Positions 17,910 through 26,832 of a stretch of DNA of 64,000 nucleotides are shown piece after piece. Each line of letters begins with the position of its first letter. The first letter of the stretch is position 1. This stretch comes from Paracidovorax citrulli (GTDB taxonomy: Bacteria > Pseudomonadota > Gammaproteobacteria > Burkholderiales > Burkholderiaceae_C). The stretch lies in contig NZ_FNEY01000001.1 of the NCBI RefSeq assembly GCF_900100305.1, positions 124,001 to 188,000 on the forward strand, in the 5' to 3' direction. The notes beneath the pieces were generated by a model, which did not search any database, was not told the origin of the DNA, and saw only the letters and a program-made list of their open reading frames with translations. The position numbers and the translations under genes are program-made.

Positions 17910-18809
17910 ATGAAACGTTCCGCTTTCCGCCTCTGCGCCGGTGCCATGCTCTCCGCATTGATGTTGTCTGCCCATGCCCAGGAAACCGTGCTGATCCAGG
18001 GGCCGCACATCGCGATCGACAGCAGCGATATGCGGGCCGATGCACTGCGCATGCCTCCGGAAATGCGCGATACGGTGCTGTCCCGTCCACAGACAGTGAC
18101 CCAGATCGCGTCCAACCTGTATGCACGTCGCGCCATGGCGCAGCGCGCCGAAGCTGCTGGACTGGAGAAGGATCCAGAGGTCGCGGCTGCATTGCGTGTA
18201 GCGCGCGACAAGGTGCTGTCCGATGCCTACCTGGCCAAGGTGGACAAGGACAACATGCTTTCGGACTCGGCTGCCGAAGGTCTGGCCCGCAATATCTACA
18301 AGGCCAAGCCGGAACGCTTCAAGGTACCTGAGCAGGTGCAGGTGCGGCACATCCTGATTGCAGGCAAGGGGGCGGATTCCCGTGCGCAGATCGAGAAGAT
18401 CGAGCAGGAACTCAAGGGCGGCGCGGACTTCGCGCAACTGGCCAAGGAGCGTTCCGCGGACAAGGGCAGTGCCGCGAAGGGCGGTGATCTGGGCTTCTTT
18501 GAGGCTGGAAAGATGGTTCCCGAATTTGACAAGGCGGCATTCGCCTTGACCAAGCCAGGAGAGTTGAGCGGCATCGTGGAGAGCAAGTTCGGCTATCACA
18601 TCCTGCAACTCGAAGGCCGCCATGCCCCGAGAACGCGCAGCTTCGATGAGGTGCGCAGCGAACTGATGCAGGAAGTCCGTGCGAACGTGCAGCAGGAAGC
18701 GCGCGTTGCCGACGCGCAGGCAATGCAGAAGGAAGCAAAAATCAACAAGGAAGCCATCGAAGCTTTTGCAGCTGGCTACAACCCGCAGCCGGTGAAGACG
18801 GCCCCGTAA
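17910..18809 (+). CDS. periplasmic parvulin-type peptidyl-prolyl isomerase
   Basis: 299-residue precursor with signal peptide (RLCAGAMLSALMLSAHA). An N-terminal helical chaperone-like part is followed by a rotamase domain from about residue 146: VRHILIAGKGADSRAQIEKI, GGADFAQLAKERSADKGSA, GGDLGFFEAGKMVPEFDKAAF and KFGYHILQLEGR. This is the SurA/PrsA-like layout, so it should assist folding of exported proteins. An ATG 15 bp upstream is also possible; I took the one that gives a normal signal peptide. It lies directly behind the surface-protein gene, so a role in maturing exported proteins is a reasonable inference. Confidence 0.88.
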   Translation: MKRSAFRLCAGAMLSALMLSAHAQETVLIQGPHIAIDSSDMRADALRMPPEMRDTVLSRPQTVTQIASNLYARRAMAQRAEAAGLEKDPEVAAALRVARDKVLSDAYLAKVDKDNMLSDSAAEGLARNIYKAKPERFKVPEQVQVRHILIAGKGADSRAQIEKIEQELKGGADFAQLAKERSADKGSAAKGGDLGFFEAGKMVPEFDKAAFALTKPGELSGIVESKFGYHILQLEGRHAPRTRSFDEVRSELMQEVRANVQQEARVADAQAMQKEAKINKEAIEAFAAGYNPQPVKTAP

Positions 18810-18901
18810 CGCGTAAGCTCTGCGTTTGTGTTCGGGGCACAGGCCATTCGGGGTCTGTGCCGTTGCCTGGCGGGCAGCGCCCGCCGCTGATGGTTTTCTT
18901 C

Positions 18902-19702
18902 ATGCAGACTTTGCGGAACGAGTGGCGCGCCATCTGGAGCGCCCGCTCTCTGGTATGGGTGTTGACCCTGCGCGAGGTGGCGGCACGCCATGCGGGCACC
19001 GCCGTCGGAATCCTGTGGCCTTACTTGCAGCCTCTGCTGACCGTCGCGGCCTACTATCTCGTTTTCGACGTGGTGTTCTCCATGCGACTGGGCAGCGGAG
19101 CGCCCACGCATGCCGTGGGCACCTTCCTGGTCGTGGGCGCATTGCCATGGATGGCGTTCTGCGATGCCGTGTCCCGGGGCATGAACAGCCTGATCGAGGC
19201 GGGCGGAATGCTGCAGAAGAACCCCTTGCCGCCCGTGCTCTTCACGACACGGGCCGTGCTGGCCAGCGGCGTCATCTTCGGACCCCTGCTGGTGCTGGTC
19301 GCGCTGGTCTATACCCCGCTGCACGGCGTGCGGCCGGCCCTTCTGGCAATGGTTCCTCTGCTGGCGCTGCAGCTGCTTCTCTGCCTGCTCATCGGGTACC
19401 TGCTCGCGATTCTCGCGGCGGCGTTGCGCGATACGGTGCAGATCGTGGGCTTTCTTCTGTCCGTGGGGATCTACCTCACACCGATTCTTTTCCCGCTGTC
19501 CATGTTTCCGGAGAACTGGCGCTGGGTGCTGTGGCTCAATCCCATGACGGCCCTGGTCATCGGGTACCAGCAGGTACTGCTGCTGGGAGACTGGCCTCCG
19601 GCGGGTGTCTGGCTGGCGGGCGCTGCATGGCTCGTGGTGGTGGCCATGGCTTTGAATGTGGTTGTCCGGCGCAGCCGCGACCAACTGGTGGATTGGCTAT
19701 GA
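18902..19702 (+). CDS. wzm: polysaccharide ABC exporter, permease (Wzm-type)
   Basis: 266 residues of the ABC-2 type polysaccharide exporter family. After a cytoplasmic N terminus (RNEWRAIWSARSLVWVLTLREVAARHAG, given here in outline) come about six membrane segments, with the family motif GTAVGILWPYLQPLLTVAAYY near the first and VGIYLTPILFP near the C-terminal part. The start at 18902 is the innermost of several (18890 is an ATG too) and no clear ribosome site distinguishes them. It overlaps the ATPase gene by 4 bp; together they move O-antigen or a similar glycan to the periplasm. Confidence 0.9.
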   Translation: MQTLRNEWRAIWSARSLVWVLTLREVAARHAGTAVGILWPYLQPLLTVAAYYLVFDVVFSMRLGSGAPTHAVGTFLVVGALPWMAFCDAVSRGMNSLIEAGGMLQKNPLPPVLFTTRAVLASGVIFGPLLVLVALVYTPLHGVRPALLAMVPLLALQLLLCLLIGYLLAILAAALRDTVQIVGFLLSVGIYLTPILFPLSMFPENWRWVLWLNPMTALVIGYQQVLLLGDWPPAGVWLAGAAWLVVVAMALNVVVRRSRDQLVDWL

Positions 19703-20988
19703 GCCCGCTGCAGACATCGTCCGAGACAGTGCTGCAGGTGAAGAATCTGGGCAAGGAGTACCGCATCTATGCGTCTCCCCGCCAGCGCCTCAAGTCGCTC
19801 ATCACCGGCCGTTCCCACCACCGCAGCCACTGGGCGCTGAAGGATGTGTCCTTCGAATTGCGGCGTGGCCAGTGTATCGGCGTGATTGGTGACAATGGTG
19901 CCGGCAAGAGTTCGCTGCTGAAACTGCTGGCCGGAACGCTTCAGCCATCGACCGGTTCGATCGAGCGCGTAGGGCGGGTGACGGCCATTCTGGAGCTCGG
20001 TGCCGGCTTCCATCCAGACTTCAGCGGACGGGACAATCTGTACTTCGGCGGCAGCCTGATAGGCATCGACCGGGAGACGATGCAGCGGCTGGAGCCCGAA
20101 ATCATCGAGTTCAGTGAGCTTGGCCATGCGCTGGACCGGCCCGTGAAGACCTACTCCTCGGGCATGGCAGTGCGCCTCGCGTTTGCGCTGGTCACGGCAG
20201 TGCAGCCTGACGTGCTCATCATCGACGAGGCACTGGCGGTGGGAGACCAGCATTTCCAGAAGAAATGCGTGGATCGCATCATGGCCTTCCGCGATGCAGG
20301 CTGCACCATCCTGTTCTGCTCCCACAGTCCCTATCACATACGGCATCTGTGCGACGTGGCCTTGTGGCTGAAGGATGGCTGCGTGGAGCAGTTCGGGCCG
20401 ACGGAGCCCGTGCTGGCCGCCTACGATCTGCACACCCGGCTGCGTGACGGCCAGCCCCAGGAGATGCTCCCACAGGGGGCGGAGCCTGCCCCGTCTCTGG
20501 CGCCGCCCGGCGAATCAATGCCCTCCGTTGCCGGAGAGGGCCATGCGCGGCGGGAACGCGCCGCTGGCGGAGACTCCGGCAGTGCCTGTATCGTTTCCGT
20601 GGATGTCAAGGATCTCGCCGAGCCGCAGGGCGAGCGGCCCGGTACGTTGCGGAGCAGCGACCTGGTGGTGTCCATTGTGGTGCGTGGGCGCGGGGACGAG
20701 CGTCCGAACATCGGCTTCATGATCGAGCAGTCCCGAGGCGTGGGCATCACCTCGCTGGGCACCCATGAAGAGGGCGCGGAGCCGGTCCGGCTGGAGGACG
20801 GCTCCTGGCGGTCGGTCCTGACCTTCCCCGAGTTGCCGCTCCATACGGGCGACTACGTCATCAGTGTCTATCTCTTCGACGAGACGGGACTGGTGGTGTA
20901 TGACGAATGGTTCCAGTTCCTGCATTTCCATTTTTCTTTTCCAAAGCCCATGCCGGGCCTTGTCCGTCTGCCGCACCGCTGGGAATGA
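19699..20988 (+). CDS. wzt: polysaccharide ABC exporter, ATPase with carbohydrate-binding tail (Wzt-type)
   Basis: 429 residues. The N-terminal half is an ABC ATPase with Walker A GDNGAGKSS (residues 64-72), signature YSSGMAVRLA, Walker B PDVLIIDEALAVGDQ and the His-loop SHS. A Pro/Gly/Ala-rich linker (near 255-290) leads to a beta-sandwich tail of about 130 residues (IVSVDVKDL ... LHTGDYVISVYLFDETG), matching the Wzt C-terminal domain that recognises the finished, often chemically capped, O-chain. This argues for ABC-dependent O-antigen export with a terminating modification, and a methyltransferase lies two genes on. Confidence 0.93.
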   Translation: MSPLQTSSETVLQVKNLGKEYRIYASPRQRLKSLITGRSHHRSHWALKDVSFELRRGQCIGVIGDNGAGKSSLLKLLAGTLQPSTGSIERVGRVTAILELGAGFHPDFSGRDNLYFGGSLIGIDRETMQRLEPEIIEFSELGHALDRPVKTYSSGMAVRLAFALVTAVQPDVLIIDEALAVGDQHFQKKCVDRIMAFRDAGCTILFCSHSPYHIRHLCDVALWLKDGCVEQFGPTEPVLAAYDLHTRLRDGQPQEMLPQGAEPAPSLAPPGESMPSVAGEGHARRERAAGGDSGSACIVSVDVKDLAEPQGERPGTLRSSDLVVSIVVRGRGDERPNIGFMIEQSRGVGITSLGTHEEGAEPVRLEDGSWRSVLTFPELPLHTGDYVISVYLFDETGLVVYDEWFQFLHFHFSFPKPMPGLVRLPHRWE

Positions 20989-20992
20989 GTTG

Positions 20993-21946
20993 GTGACTAC
21001 ACGTTGGGCCCGCGCCTGGTCGCGGTGGAAAAGGGAAAGCCGGGATGTGCTGGAGGTGGTGCTGCTGCCGGGGCTCGCGGCCGTGCTGCCGTGGCCCGTG
21101 TGCTTTCGCCTGTTTCGCCGCATGGCCCGATGGCGGTGGCTTTACCGTGGCGCCTGCGAGGCAGCGTTCGCGCAGGCCAGCTCACGGGGATGGGTACGCG
21201 TTCCTGCCGACGATTGGCTGGCGGAGCGCAGGCTGGTGACCTTGCTGGACCATGCGGACCATTACCTTTTCCGCACGCGCTCACCGGCCTGGATGCGGCG
21301 CCATGTGGAGGTGGACGGTGCATGGTCAGGGGCTGGAAAGGCGGGACTGCTGCTTACCTTCCACTGGGGCGCCGGGATGTGGGCGCTGTGCCATGCATCC
21401 GCGGAGGGCATGCAGGGCAATATGGTGCTGGCCGCTCCTGGCGGGCGCGATTTCATTGGCCGATGGGTGTTCGGCCGGTACGTGCGCGCGCGCATGCGCT
21501 CGGTCGAGATGGCGTTGAACCGCCCGGTGGTCTTCGTGCCTGGCGGCATGGAAGGCGTCCGGCAGGCGCTTGGGCGCGAAGAACAGGTGGTGGTGGTGAT
21601 CGACGTGCCGGAAGACCAGGTCAACGTCACGCGGACCACGATCATCCTGGGTCAACCCGTCAGCGTGCCGGCCGTCCTGCCGCAGATGGCGGTGGATCGC
21701 TTGCTGCCGACGACTGTTTTCTACATGGGCGTCGATTTGCAGTCGGGACGCAGGAAGCTCAGGATCGTACCGCTCGGTACGTGCAGTGATCCTCAGGAGC
21801 TGACCGACCGGGTTTTCGGGCACTTCGACGAACTGCTCAGGCAACGGCCTGCCGCGTGGCATTTGTGGACGGAAGCGCCGCGCTTTTTTCGCGCGCGTGC
21901 CGATGGCGGGAGCAACCCGATGGAGGAAAAGGCGGTGAATCCATGA
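20993..21946 (+). CDS. lipid A/lysophospholipid acyltransferase-like protein
   Basis: 317 residues reading from a GTG 4 bp after wzt; upstream frame residues overlap wzt and look non-coding. It resembles the LpxL/HtrB acyltransferase fold: LLLTFHWGAGMWALCHAS occupies the place of the catalytic H-x4-D/E box, and RPVVFVPGGMEGVRQAL and VPAVLPQMAV follow. The acidic residue expected five positions after the His is Met here, so the catalytic box looks changed and the activity is uncertain. Only one weak hydrophobic N-terminal segment is visible. It overlaps the next methyltransferase by 4 bp and belongs to the glycan-export operon. Confidence 0.6.
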   Translation: MTTRWARAWSRWKRESRDVLEVVLLPGLAAVLPWPVCFRLFRRMARWRWLYRGACEAAFAQASSRGWVRVPADDWLAERRLVTLLDHADHYLFRTRSPAWMRRHVEVDGAWSGAGKAGLLLTFHWGAGMWALCHASAEGMQGNMVLAAPGGRDFIGRWVFGRYVRARMRSVEMALNRPVVFVPGGMEGVRQALGREEQVVVVIDVPEDQVNVTRTTIILGQPVSVPAVLPQMAVDRLLPTTVFYMGVDLQSGRRKLRIVPLGTCSDPQELTDRVFGHFDELLRQRPAAWHLWTEAPRFFRARADGGSNPMEEKAVNP

Positions 21947-22800
21947 ACTGGATGACTCGATGGAAGGAGCGTCTCTGGGGGCTGGCCCCGTGGGATGGCG
22001 AACGGATCACGGACGAATGGTTCCGCGCGCATTTCGGTTACGCGGCGGATGTCGTTCACGACTGGGTTGGAGGTGTTCTGGATCTGCCCAAGTCCAGACT
22101 GCTGAATTTCGGTTGCGGCGATGGCATCACGGATCTCGCGCTGGTCCTGAGGCACGGTGCCACGAACATCCATGGGGTGGACATCCGCCAGGAGTACCGG
22201 AAACTGCCGCGCATCGCGCGAGAGCAACTGGGCATGTCGCGTATCCCTGCGGCGCTCACATTCGAAACCATCCAGCCCGGTGCGCCGCTGGCGGGCCGGC
22301 AGGCCCCCGTGGACGGGATCATGAGCTGGTCCACCTTCGAGCACGTGGACCGCGGCCAACTGCTGCCCATCCTGAAGGACCTGCACGCCTGCCTGCGTCC
22401 CGGGGGATTTTTCTTCATCCAGATCGAACCGCTGTTCTATTCGCCGTATGGATCGCACCTGCGCCGCTACGACGAGGTGCCATGGCACCATCTGCTGGTG
22501 AGCGAAGAAGAATTGTGGGAGATCGTGCGAACGCACGAGGGACCGATCGACGCCGCCGAAACCGACTTCGGTTTTGCGGATTTCGGTCCGGAGGGCTACA
22601 AGCGCTTCGTCTTCAATGAGTACCGGGCCTTGAACCGTCTCACGGCGGACGAACTGGTCGGCCTGACGGCGGAGGCCGGTTTCCACGTGGTCCGGCAGGA
22701 ACGCCGGAGCCTGCAGATGGAGATCCCCGAGGAGCTGCGCGGCAAGTATCCGCCGGAATGGCTGCTCAATAACGAGATCTTCCTGTTGCTGGGGCGCTGA
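21943..22800 (+). CDS. class I SAM-dependent methyltransferase
   Basis: 285 residues. Motif I is LLNFGCGDGITDLAL near residues 50-64; the acidic end of strand 2 is HGVDIRQEY and a motif IV-like DGIMSWSTFEHVDR follows, then LRPGGFFFIQIEP. A long C-terminal part (LFYSPYGSHLRRYDEVPWHHL) is typical of methyltransferases in surface-glycan loci. It shares an ATGA with the acyltransferase-like gene. In Wzm/Wzt systems a methyl cap can stop chain growth, but the substrate here is not shown by the sequence. Confidence 0.82.
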   Translation: MNWMTRWKERLWGLAPWDGERITDEWFRAHFGYAADVVHDWVGGVLDLPKSRLLNFGCGDGITDLALVLRHGATNIHGVDIRQEYRKLPRIAREQLGMSRIPAALTFETIQPGAPLAGRQAPVDGIMSWSTFEHVDRGQLLPILKDLHACLRPGGFFFIQIEPLFYSPYGSHLRRYDEVPWHHLLVSEEELWEIVRTHEGPIDAAETDFGFADFGPEGYKRFVFNEYRALNRLTADELVGLTAEAGFHVVRQERRSLQMEIPEELRGKYPPEWLLNNEIFLLLGR

Positions 22801-22865
22801 GGCCTGCCGGCTCGTGGCAGCGGATGGCGGCAGGCCGGGCGGGCTTGGCTCGCCTCGGCCTGCCG
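22801..22865. terminator. convergent terminator with a shared middle arm
   Basis: GGCCTGCCG occurs at 22801-22809 and 22857-22865; its complement CGGCAGGCC lies between them at 22828-22836 and can pair with either copy. Each choice gives a 9-bp GC-rich stem near the end of one of the two convergent genes. There is no T run on either side, so termination efficiency is uncertain. Confidence 0.4.
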
Positions 22866-22871
22866 TTCAGT

Positions 22872-25800
22872 TCATGCCTGCAGCCAGTTCTTCACGCGGC
22901 GCTGCCAATGGACCGGGATGCGCCGCGCCACGCCGCGCAGGACCGGCAGCGAGCGGAGGTACACCACTGCCGAGAGCAGGCCCGATTTCGCGGCCGCCGT
23001 GGTGGTTTCCTGGGGCTGGAGGCGCTGCAGTTCCTCCAGGGAAAGCGGTTGCGACGGCACCACGGGCGTGACGCCCGACAGGTAATCGGTGTCATAACGG
23101 AAATCTGCCGGCGCGGCCTGGCCTTCCATGCCGTCGGGCAGGGGCACCGGCTGCGGCAATGCAGGTGCTTCGCCGGTCGCGAAGTGCATGCTGCGGATCT
23201 CGTCGAACCAGGCCAGCCATTGGGGCGCCGTGGCATCCCAGGGGCGCACCCAGCTCCAGGGGCGGCCGACGACACGCTCCTGGAATGCGCCGATGTCCGG
23301 AACGGCCACGGGCAGTCCCGCGAGGAGTGCGGCGCTGAGCGTGTAGCTGTAGGTCTCTGGCCACTGGGCCGGGAACCACACGATGTCCGGTTGCAGCCAC
23401 TCCAGCAGTTGTGGCAGGTCTTTTTCGGCGTATTCGCCGTGCACGGTGAGGTGCGCGCGGGGCTGGGTCTGCAGGCTGCGATAGCCGTAACCGATGAGAT
23501 GCAAATCCACGGGCGCATTGCGGCGCGCGGCTTCGATGGCGACGGCCTCCAGGAGGTCCGCACCCTTGATGGCGCTGAGCGCGCCGATGACCGCCACCTT
23601 CAGCCTGCGGCCTTCCGGCAGCGGGCGGGGCGCTGGCACCGGCAGCGCGGAGGCTTCCGGCATGTCGGTGTGCGGCACGGCGAGTACCCGCGCATGGGGC
23701 GCGAACGCCGCGATGCGGCGGGCCGTATCCTGGCTCGGGGCGAGCACGTAGCGTGCGCCATCCAGCAGGCGGGCATTGGCCTGGCGCCATTGGGCCACCG
23801 TGCCACCGGTCGGCGCTTGCATGTCGGCGGGGCAGCACTGGCACTGGCCCGGCCCGGTCTCCCCGGCATACCGGTGGCCGGTACCGGTCATGGAGATGTG
23901 GGTGCAATAGCTGTAGTAGTCGTGTGCGGTGAAGTCGTAGGCCACGCCCAGCAGATGGGGTAGATTGCGCACTTCCTGGCCATGGCCCAGCAGATGGTGG
24001 AAGTGCACATGGCTCACGCCCAGGCGGCGCAGCACGTCGATCAGTGCGTCGTATTGGTCGTTCAGCCGGAACGCCAGTTCGAACCCTTCCTCTTCGCTCG
24101 CCATGCGCAACTTGACGCTGTGGCCGTGCGCCGGCGTCAGCGTGAGGAACTGCGCCTGTCCGCCCAGGTGGGATGCCAGTTCCCGGACATGGCGCACCGT
24201 ACCGCCCGCGCGGTCGTGCAGCACGGCCAGCACCAGCGGTTGGCCGGCCTCCGTGATGCGTGCCGCGTCGAGCGCCAGCCGGTAGGGCGCCGCAGGATCG
24301 GTGCGCACGAAGGCATGCACGTCGCGGTCGTAGTTCGGGTGCAGGCGACGCAGGATCTCCATGGCGGCCAGTTCGCGGGGGCTCTTGCTGTCGCCGAAGC
24401 TCACGCCGCCGGTATGCAGCACGAAGGTGTCCAGCAGGTGCAGGTTGCGCCAGCCGGCAGCCTGGGCGCGCTGGCAGAAGTCGTTCTCTTCACCGTAGCC
24501 CTTGCCGAAGTGTTCGGTGTCGAAGAGGCCGACCTGCTGCAGGCAGTCCCGCCGGATATACATGCAGAACCCCACGCCCGTCGGCACATCGACCACGGCG
24601 CCAGGATTCGTCCTGGCGCACAGGGCGTCCAGGCGCGCCGTGTCATAGCCCGGGGGAAGGTCGTTGTCCTTGCAGAAGCGCGGGTAGCTGCAGATCGTCG
24701 CGTTGTTGGAGAACGGCGTGACGGAGGCGACCTTAGCGTCGCCGTAGGCGGCCTGGCGGATGCGGTCGAGCCAGTCGTTGGCGACTTCCGTGTCGCTGTT
24801 GAGCAGCAGCACGTCGTTGCTGCCACTCAGCGCCATGCCCCGGTTGACCGTACCGACGAAACCGAGGTTTTCCTCGTTCTCGAGCAGCAGGATGCGATCG
24901 TCCCCTGCTGCCCGTTCACGCAGCCAGGCCGTGACTTCGGGCTCGGGACTGCAGTCGTTGATGACGACGAGGCGATAGGGCGTGCGGCAGCTGCTGGCCA
25001 GTACCGATTCCACGCACAGCCGGGTGTCGGCCAATCCGCGGTAGACGGGCACGATGACGTCGACGGGGTGGGCGGGGGGCGTGACGGGAACGGGAATGTG
25101 GCGGACCGGCTCCACGGCGCGCGGCGCGCGGCCCAGGATTCTGTCGAGGCGCATCTTGGCGTGGACGATGGGGCGCGTGGCGCGGAACACGGTGGAGTTT
25201 TCGATGGAGTGCAGGTGGCTGGAGAGCGAATTGAAGTCACGGCGCATGCAGCCCAGTTCATGCTGCAGCCGCGTGATGTCGCGCAGGGACTGGGAGACCT
25301 GCTGCTGCAGTTCGTTGCGTTGCTGCAGTACTTTGGTGTGTACCTGCTGGAGGGCGCTGCGCTCCGATTCCAGCGTCTGGTTCCAGCCTTCCATCGCCTG
25401 GCGTTCCTCCGCCCAGGCATTGCGCGCAACCTCCAACTCGGTGTTCATCCTGACCTGCGTGGCATGGTGCTCGTCCTTCAGTTGGACGATCTGGTCCTGC
25501 AATGGTCGAACAGCGCCCGAAAGCGCCAGATAGTCGGCCGACATGGGCCAGCCCAGCTCCACTTCCAGGCAGGCATTGCCGGGAAGGGCGCGCGCGGCGG
25601 CCAGCGCTTCCGGTGGAACCGGCAACTGCATCCACGGGTCGTCCCCGGTGAGCAGCACCAGACTGGCTGCCGCGGCGGCAGGAAGGGTCTGGAGGTTCCA
25701 GGCCATCTGTTGCTGCGGCTGTTGCTCCATCACGGTGCGCGAGGAGGTGTCGGCTTGCCATGTCCATGCGGGGCTGCCGTCCGGCGCGCGCAGCGTGATC

Positions 25801-26735
25801 CCGTGCAAATGCAGGAAGCCGGGCCGGTCTGCAGGGTCTAGGCGCAACTGGGTGATGGGCTCGGCGGAGGCCGGGAGATCGAAGCGCAGGGTCTGGCGGT
25901 GCTCGCCGATCGTTCCACGGGCAGTGAGTTTCTGATCTTCAGCGAATCCTTGCCGGGTGCCCCAGTAGAGCTGGGCGGTGAAAAGCGCCCGGGCGGGCTC
26001 CGCGCCATGGCCTGCGCCCGCCCCGTCGTTGGCCACCGCTTCGGCTGCCGGTTGGGCCCTGGCGATGAACTGGTAGGCCATGGCGTCCGGCGTGGCGAGC
26101 AAGTGCCGGGCCACTGCGGGCGGGAGCTTGTCGAAGGCGGCGTCGAATTCGGATTCCGGGATCTCCCGGTGGATGGTGTCGATGTCTTCCAGGGCCCAGG
26201 CCTGTTCGCCCAGGAACCGGGCCAGGGAGCGCCGGGTGAAGAAGCGCAGGTGGGTGCGGTCCAGCAGGCCTTCTTCCCGGTAACGGAACTCCCCCTGCAG
26301 CAACTCGGCCACGAGCCCGCAATAGCCGGCATTCGGGACCGAAATCAGCACGCGTCCCGCAGGGGCCAGCAGGTGGCGACATTGCTGCAGCACGTGCTCG
26401 GGGCGGCGCAGGTGTTCCAGGACGTCGGCGCAGACGATATAGTCATAGTGCTGGCCGGTAAAAACGGTAACGAGATCGCATGTTTCGAGATCATCGACCA
26501 CGACTCGGCGGTAGTGCGGACGTGCATGGCCGGCTTCGGCCTCGCTCCAGGTCACGCCGTCGCTGACGGCATTGCGGGTTTGCGCGAGGTACTGGCCCAA
26601 TGCGCCGCTGCCGCACCCCAGGTCCAGCACCGTTGCGCCGGGGTGTACCTGCTCTGCCAGCACCGAGAGGGACGTGCGCTCATCGGGGCGGATGCTGCGG
26701 AGATAGACGTGCAAATCCTCGATTGTTTGAGTCAT
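22872..26735 (-). CDS. multidomain methyltransferase-GT2-GT4 glycosyltransferase
   Basis: 1287 residues, far longer than a single glycosyltransferase. In order: a class I methyltransferase (residues about 1-240, motif VLDLGCGSGALGQYL, then YDYIVCADVLEHL); a beta-rich segment (about 250-390); a coiled coil (about 428-512); a GT2 domain from about 560 (VDVIVPVYRGLADT, LLLNSDTEVANDW with the DxD-like site, GYGEENDFCQRAQAAGW); and a GT4-like pair of Rossmann folds from about 825 (LAVLHDRAGGTVRH, later VIGALSAIKGADLL and WPETYSYTLSAALLAGLPV). The ATG at 26735 starts the methyltransferase; the frame upstream overlaps the divergent GT2 gene. It probably builds and caps or methylates a surface glycan. 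Confidence 0.85.
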   Translation of the reverse strand: MTQTIEDLHVYLRSIRPDERTSLSVLAEQVHPGATVLDLGCGSGALGQYLAQTRNAVSDGVTWSEAEAGHARPHYRRVVVDDLETCDLVTVFTGQHYDYIVCADVLEHLRRPEHVLQQCRHLLAPAGRVLISVPNAGYCGLVAELLQGEFRYREEGLLDRTHLRFFTRRSLARFLGEQAWALEDIDTIHREIPESEFDAAFDKLPPAVARHLLATPDAMAYQFIARAQPAAEAVANDGAGAGHGAEPARALFTAQLYWGTRQGFAEDQKLTARGTIGEHRQTLRFDLPASAEPITQLRLDPADRPGFLHLHGITLRAPDGSPAWTWQADTSSRTVMEQQPQQQMAWNLQTLPAAAAASLVLLTGDDPWMQLPVPPEALAAARALPGNACLEVELGWPMSADYLALSGAVRPLQDQIVQLKDEHHATQVRMNTELEVARNAWAEERQAMEGWNQTLESERSALQQVHTKVLQQRNELQQQVSQSLRDITRLQHELGCMRRDFNSLSSHLHSIENSTVFRATRPIVHAKMRLDRILGRAPRAVEPVRHIPVPVTPPAHPVDVIVPVYRGLADTRLCVESVLASSCRTPYRLVVINDCSPEPEVTAWLRERAAGDDRILLLENEENLGFVGTVNRGMALSGSNDVLLLNSDTEVANDWLDRIRQAAYGDAKVASVTPFSNNATICSYPRFCKDNDLPPGYDTARLDALCARTNPGAVVDVPTGVGFCMYIRRDCLQQVGLFDTEHFGKGYGEENDFCQRAQAAGWRNLHLLDTFVLHTGGVSFGDSKSPRELAAMEILRRLHPNYDRDVHAFVRTDPAAPYRLALDAARITEAGQPLVLAVLHDRAGGTVRHVRELASHLGGQAQFLTLTPAHGHSVKLRMASEEEGFELAFRLNDQYDALIDVLRRLGVSHVHFHHLLGHGQEVRNLPHLLGVAYDFTAHDYYSYCTHISMTGTGHRYAGETGPGQCQCCPADMQAPTGGTVAQWRQANARLLDGARYVLAPSQDTARRIAAFAPHARVLAVPHTDMPEASALPVPAPRPLPEGRRLKVAVIGALSAIKGADLLEAVAIEAARRNAPVDLHLIGYGYRSLQTQPRAHLTVHGEYAEKDLPQLLEWLQPDIVWFPAQWPETYSYTLSAALLAGLPVAVPDIGAFQERVVGRPWSWVRPWDATAPQWLAWFDEIRSMHFATGEAPALPQPVPLPDGMEGQAAPADFRYDTDYLSGVTPVVPSQPLSLEELQRLQPQETTTAAAKSGLLSAVVYLRSLPVLRGVARRIPVHWQRRVKNWLQA

Positions 26736-26832
26736 CCAGGGATTATGACGGCCCGCTGATGGGCTGCCTGGGACGTGGCGTGAGCGGTCTCCTACAGAGG
26801 TGTCGGCCTCGGGAGACGACAATACGCGCTTC

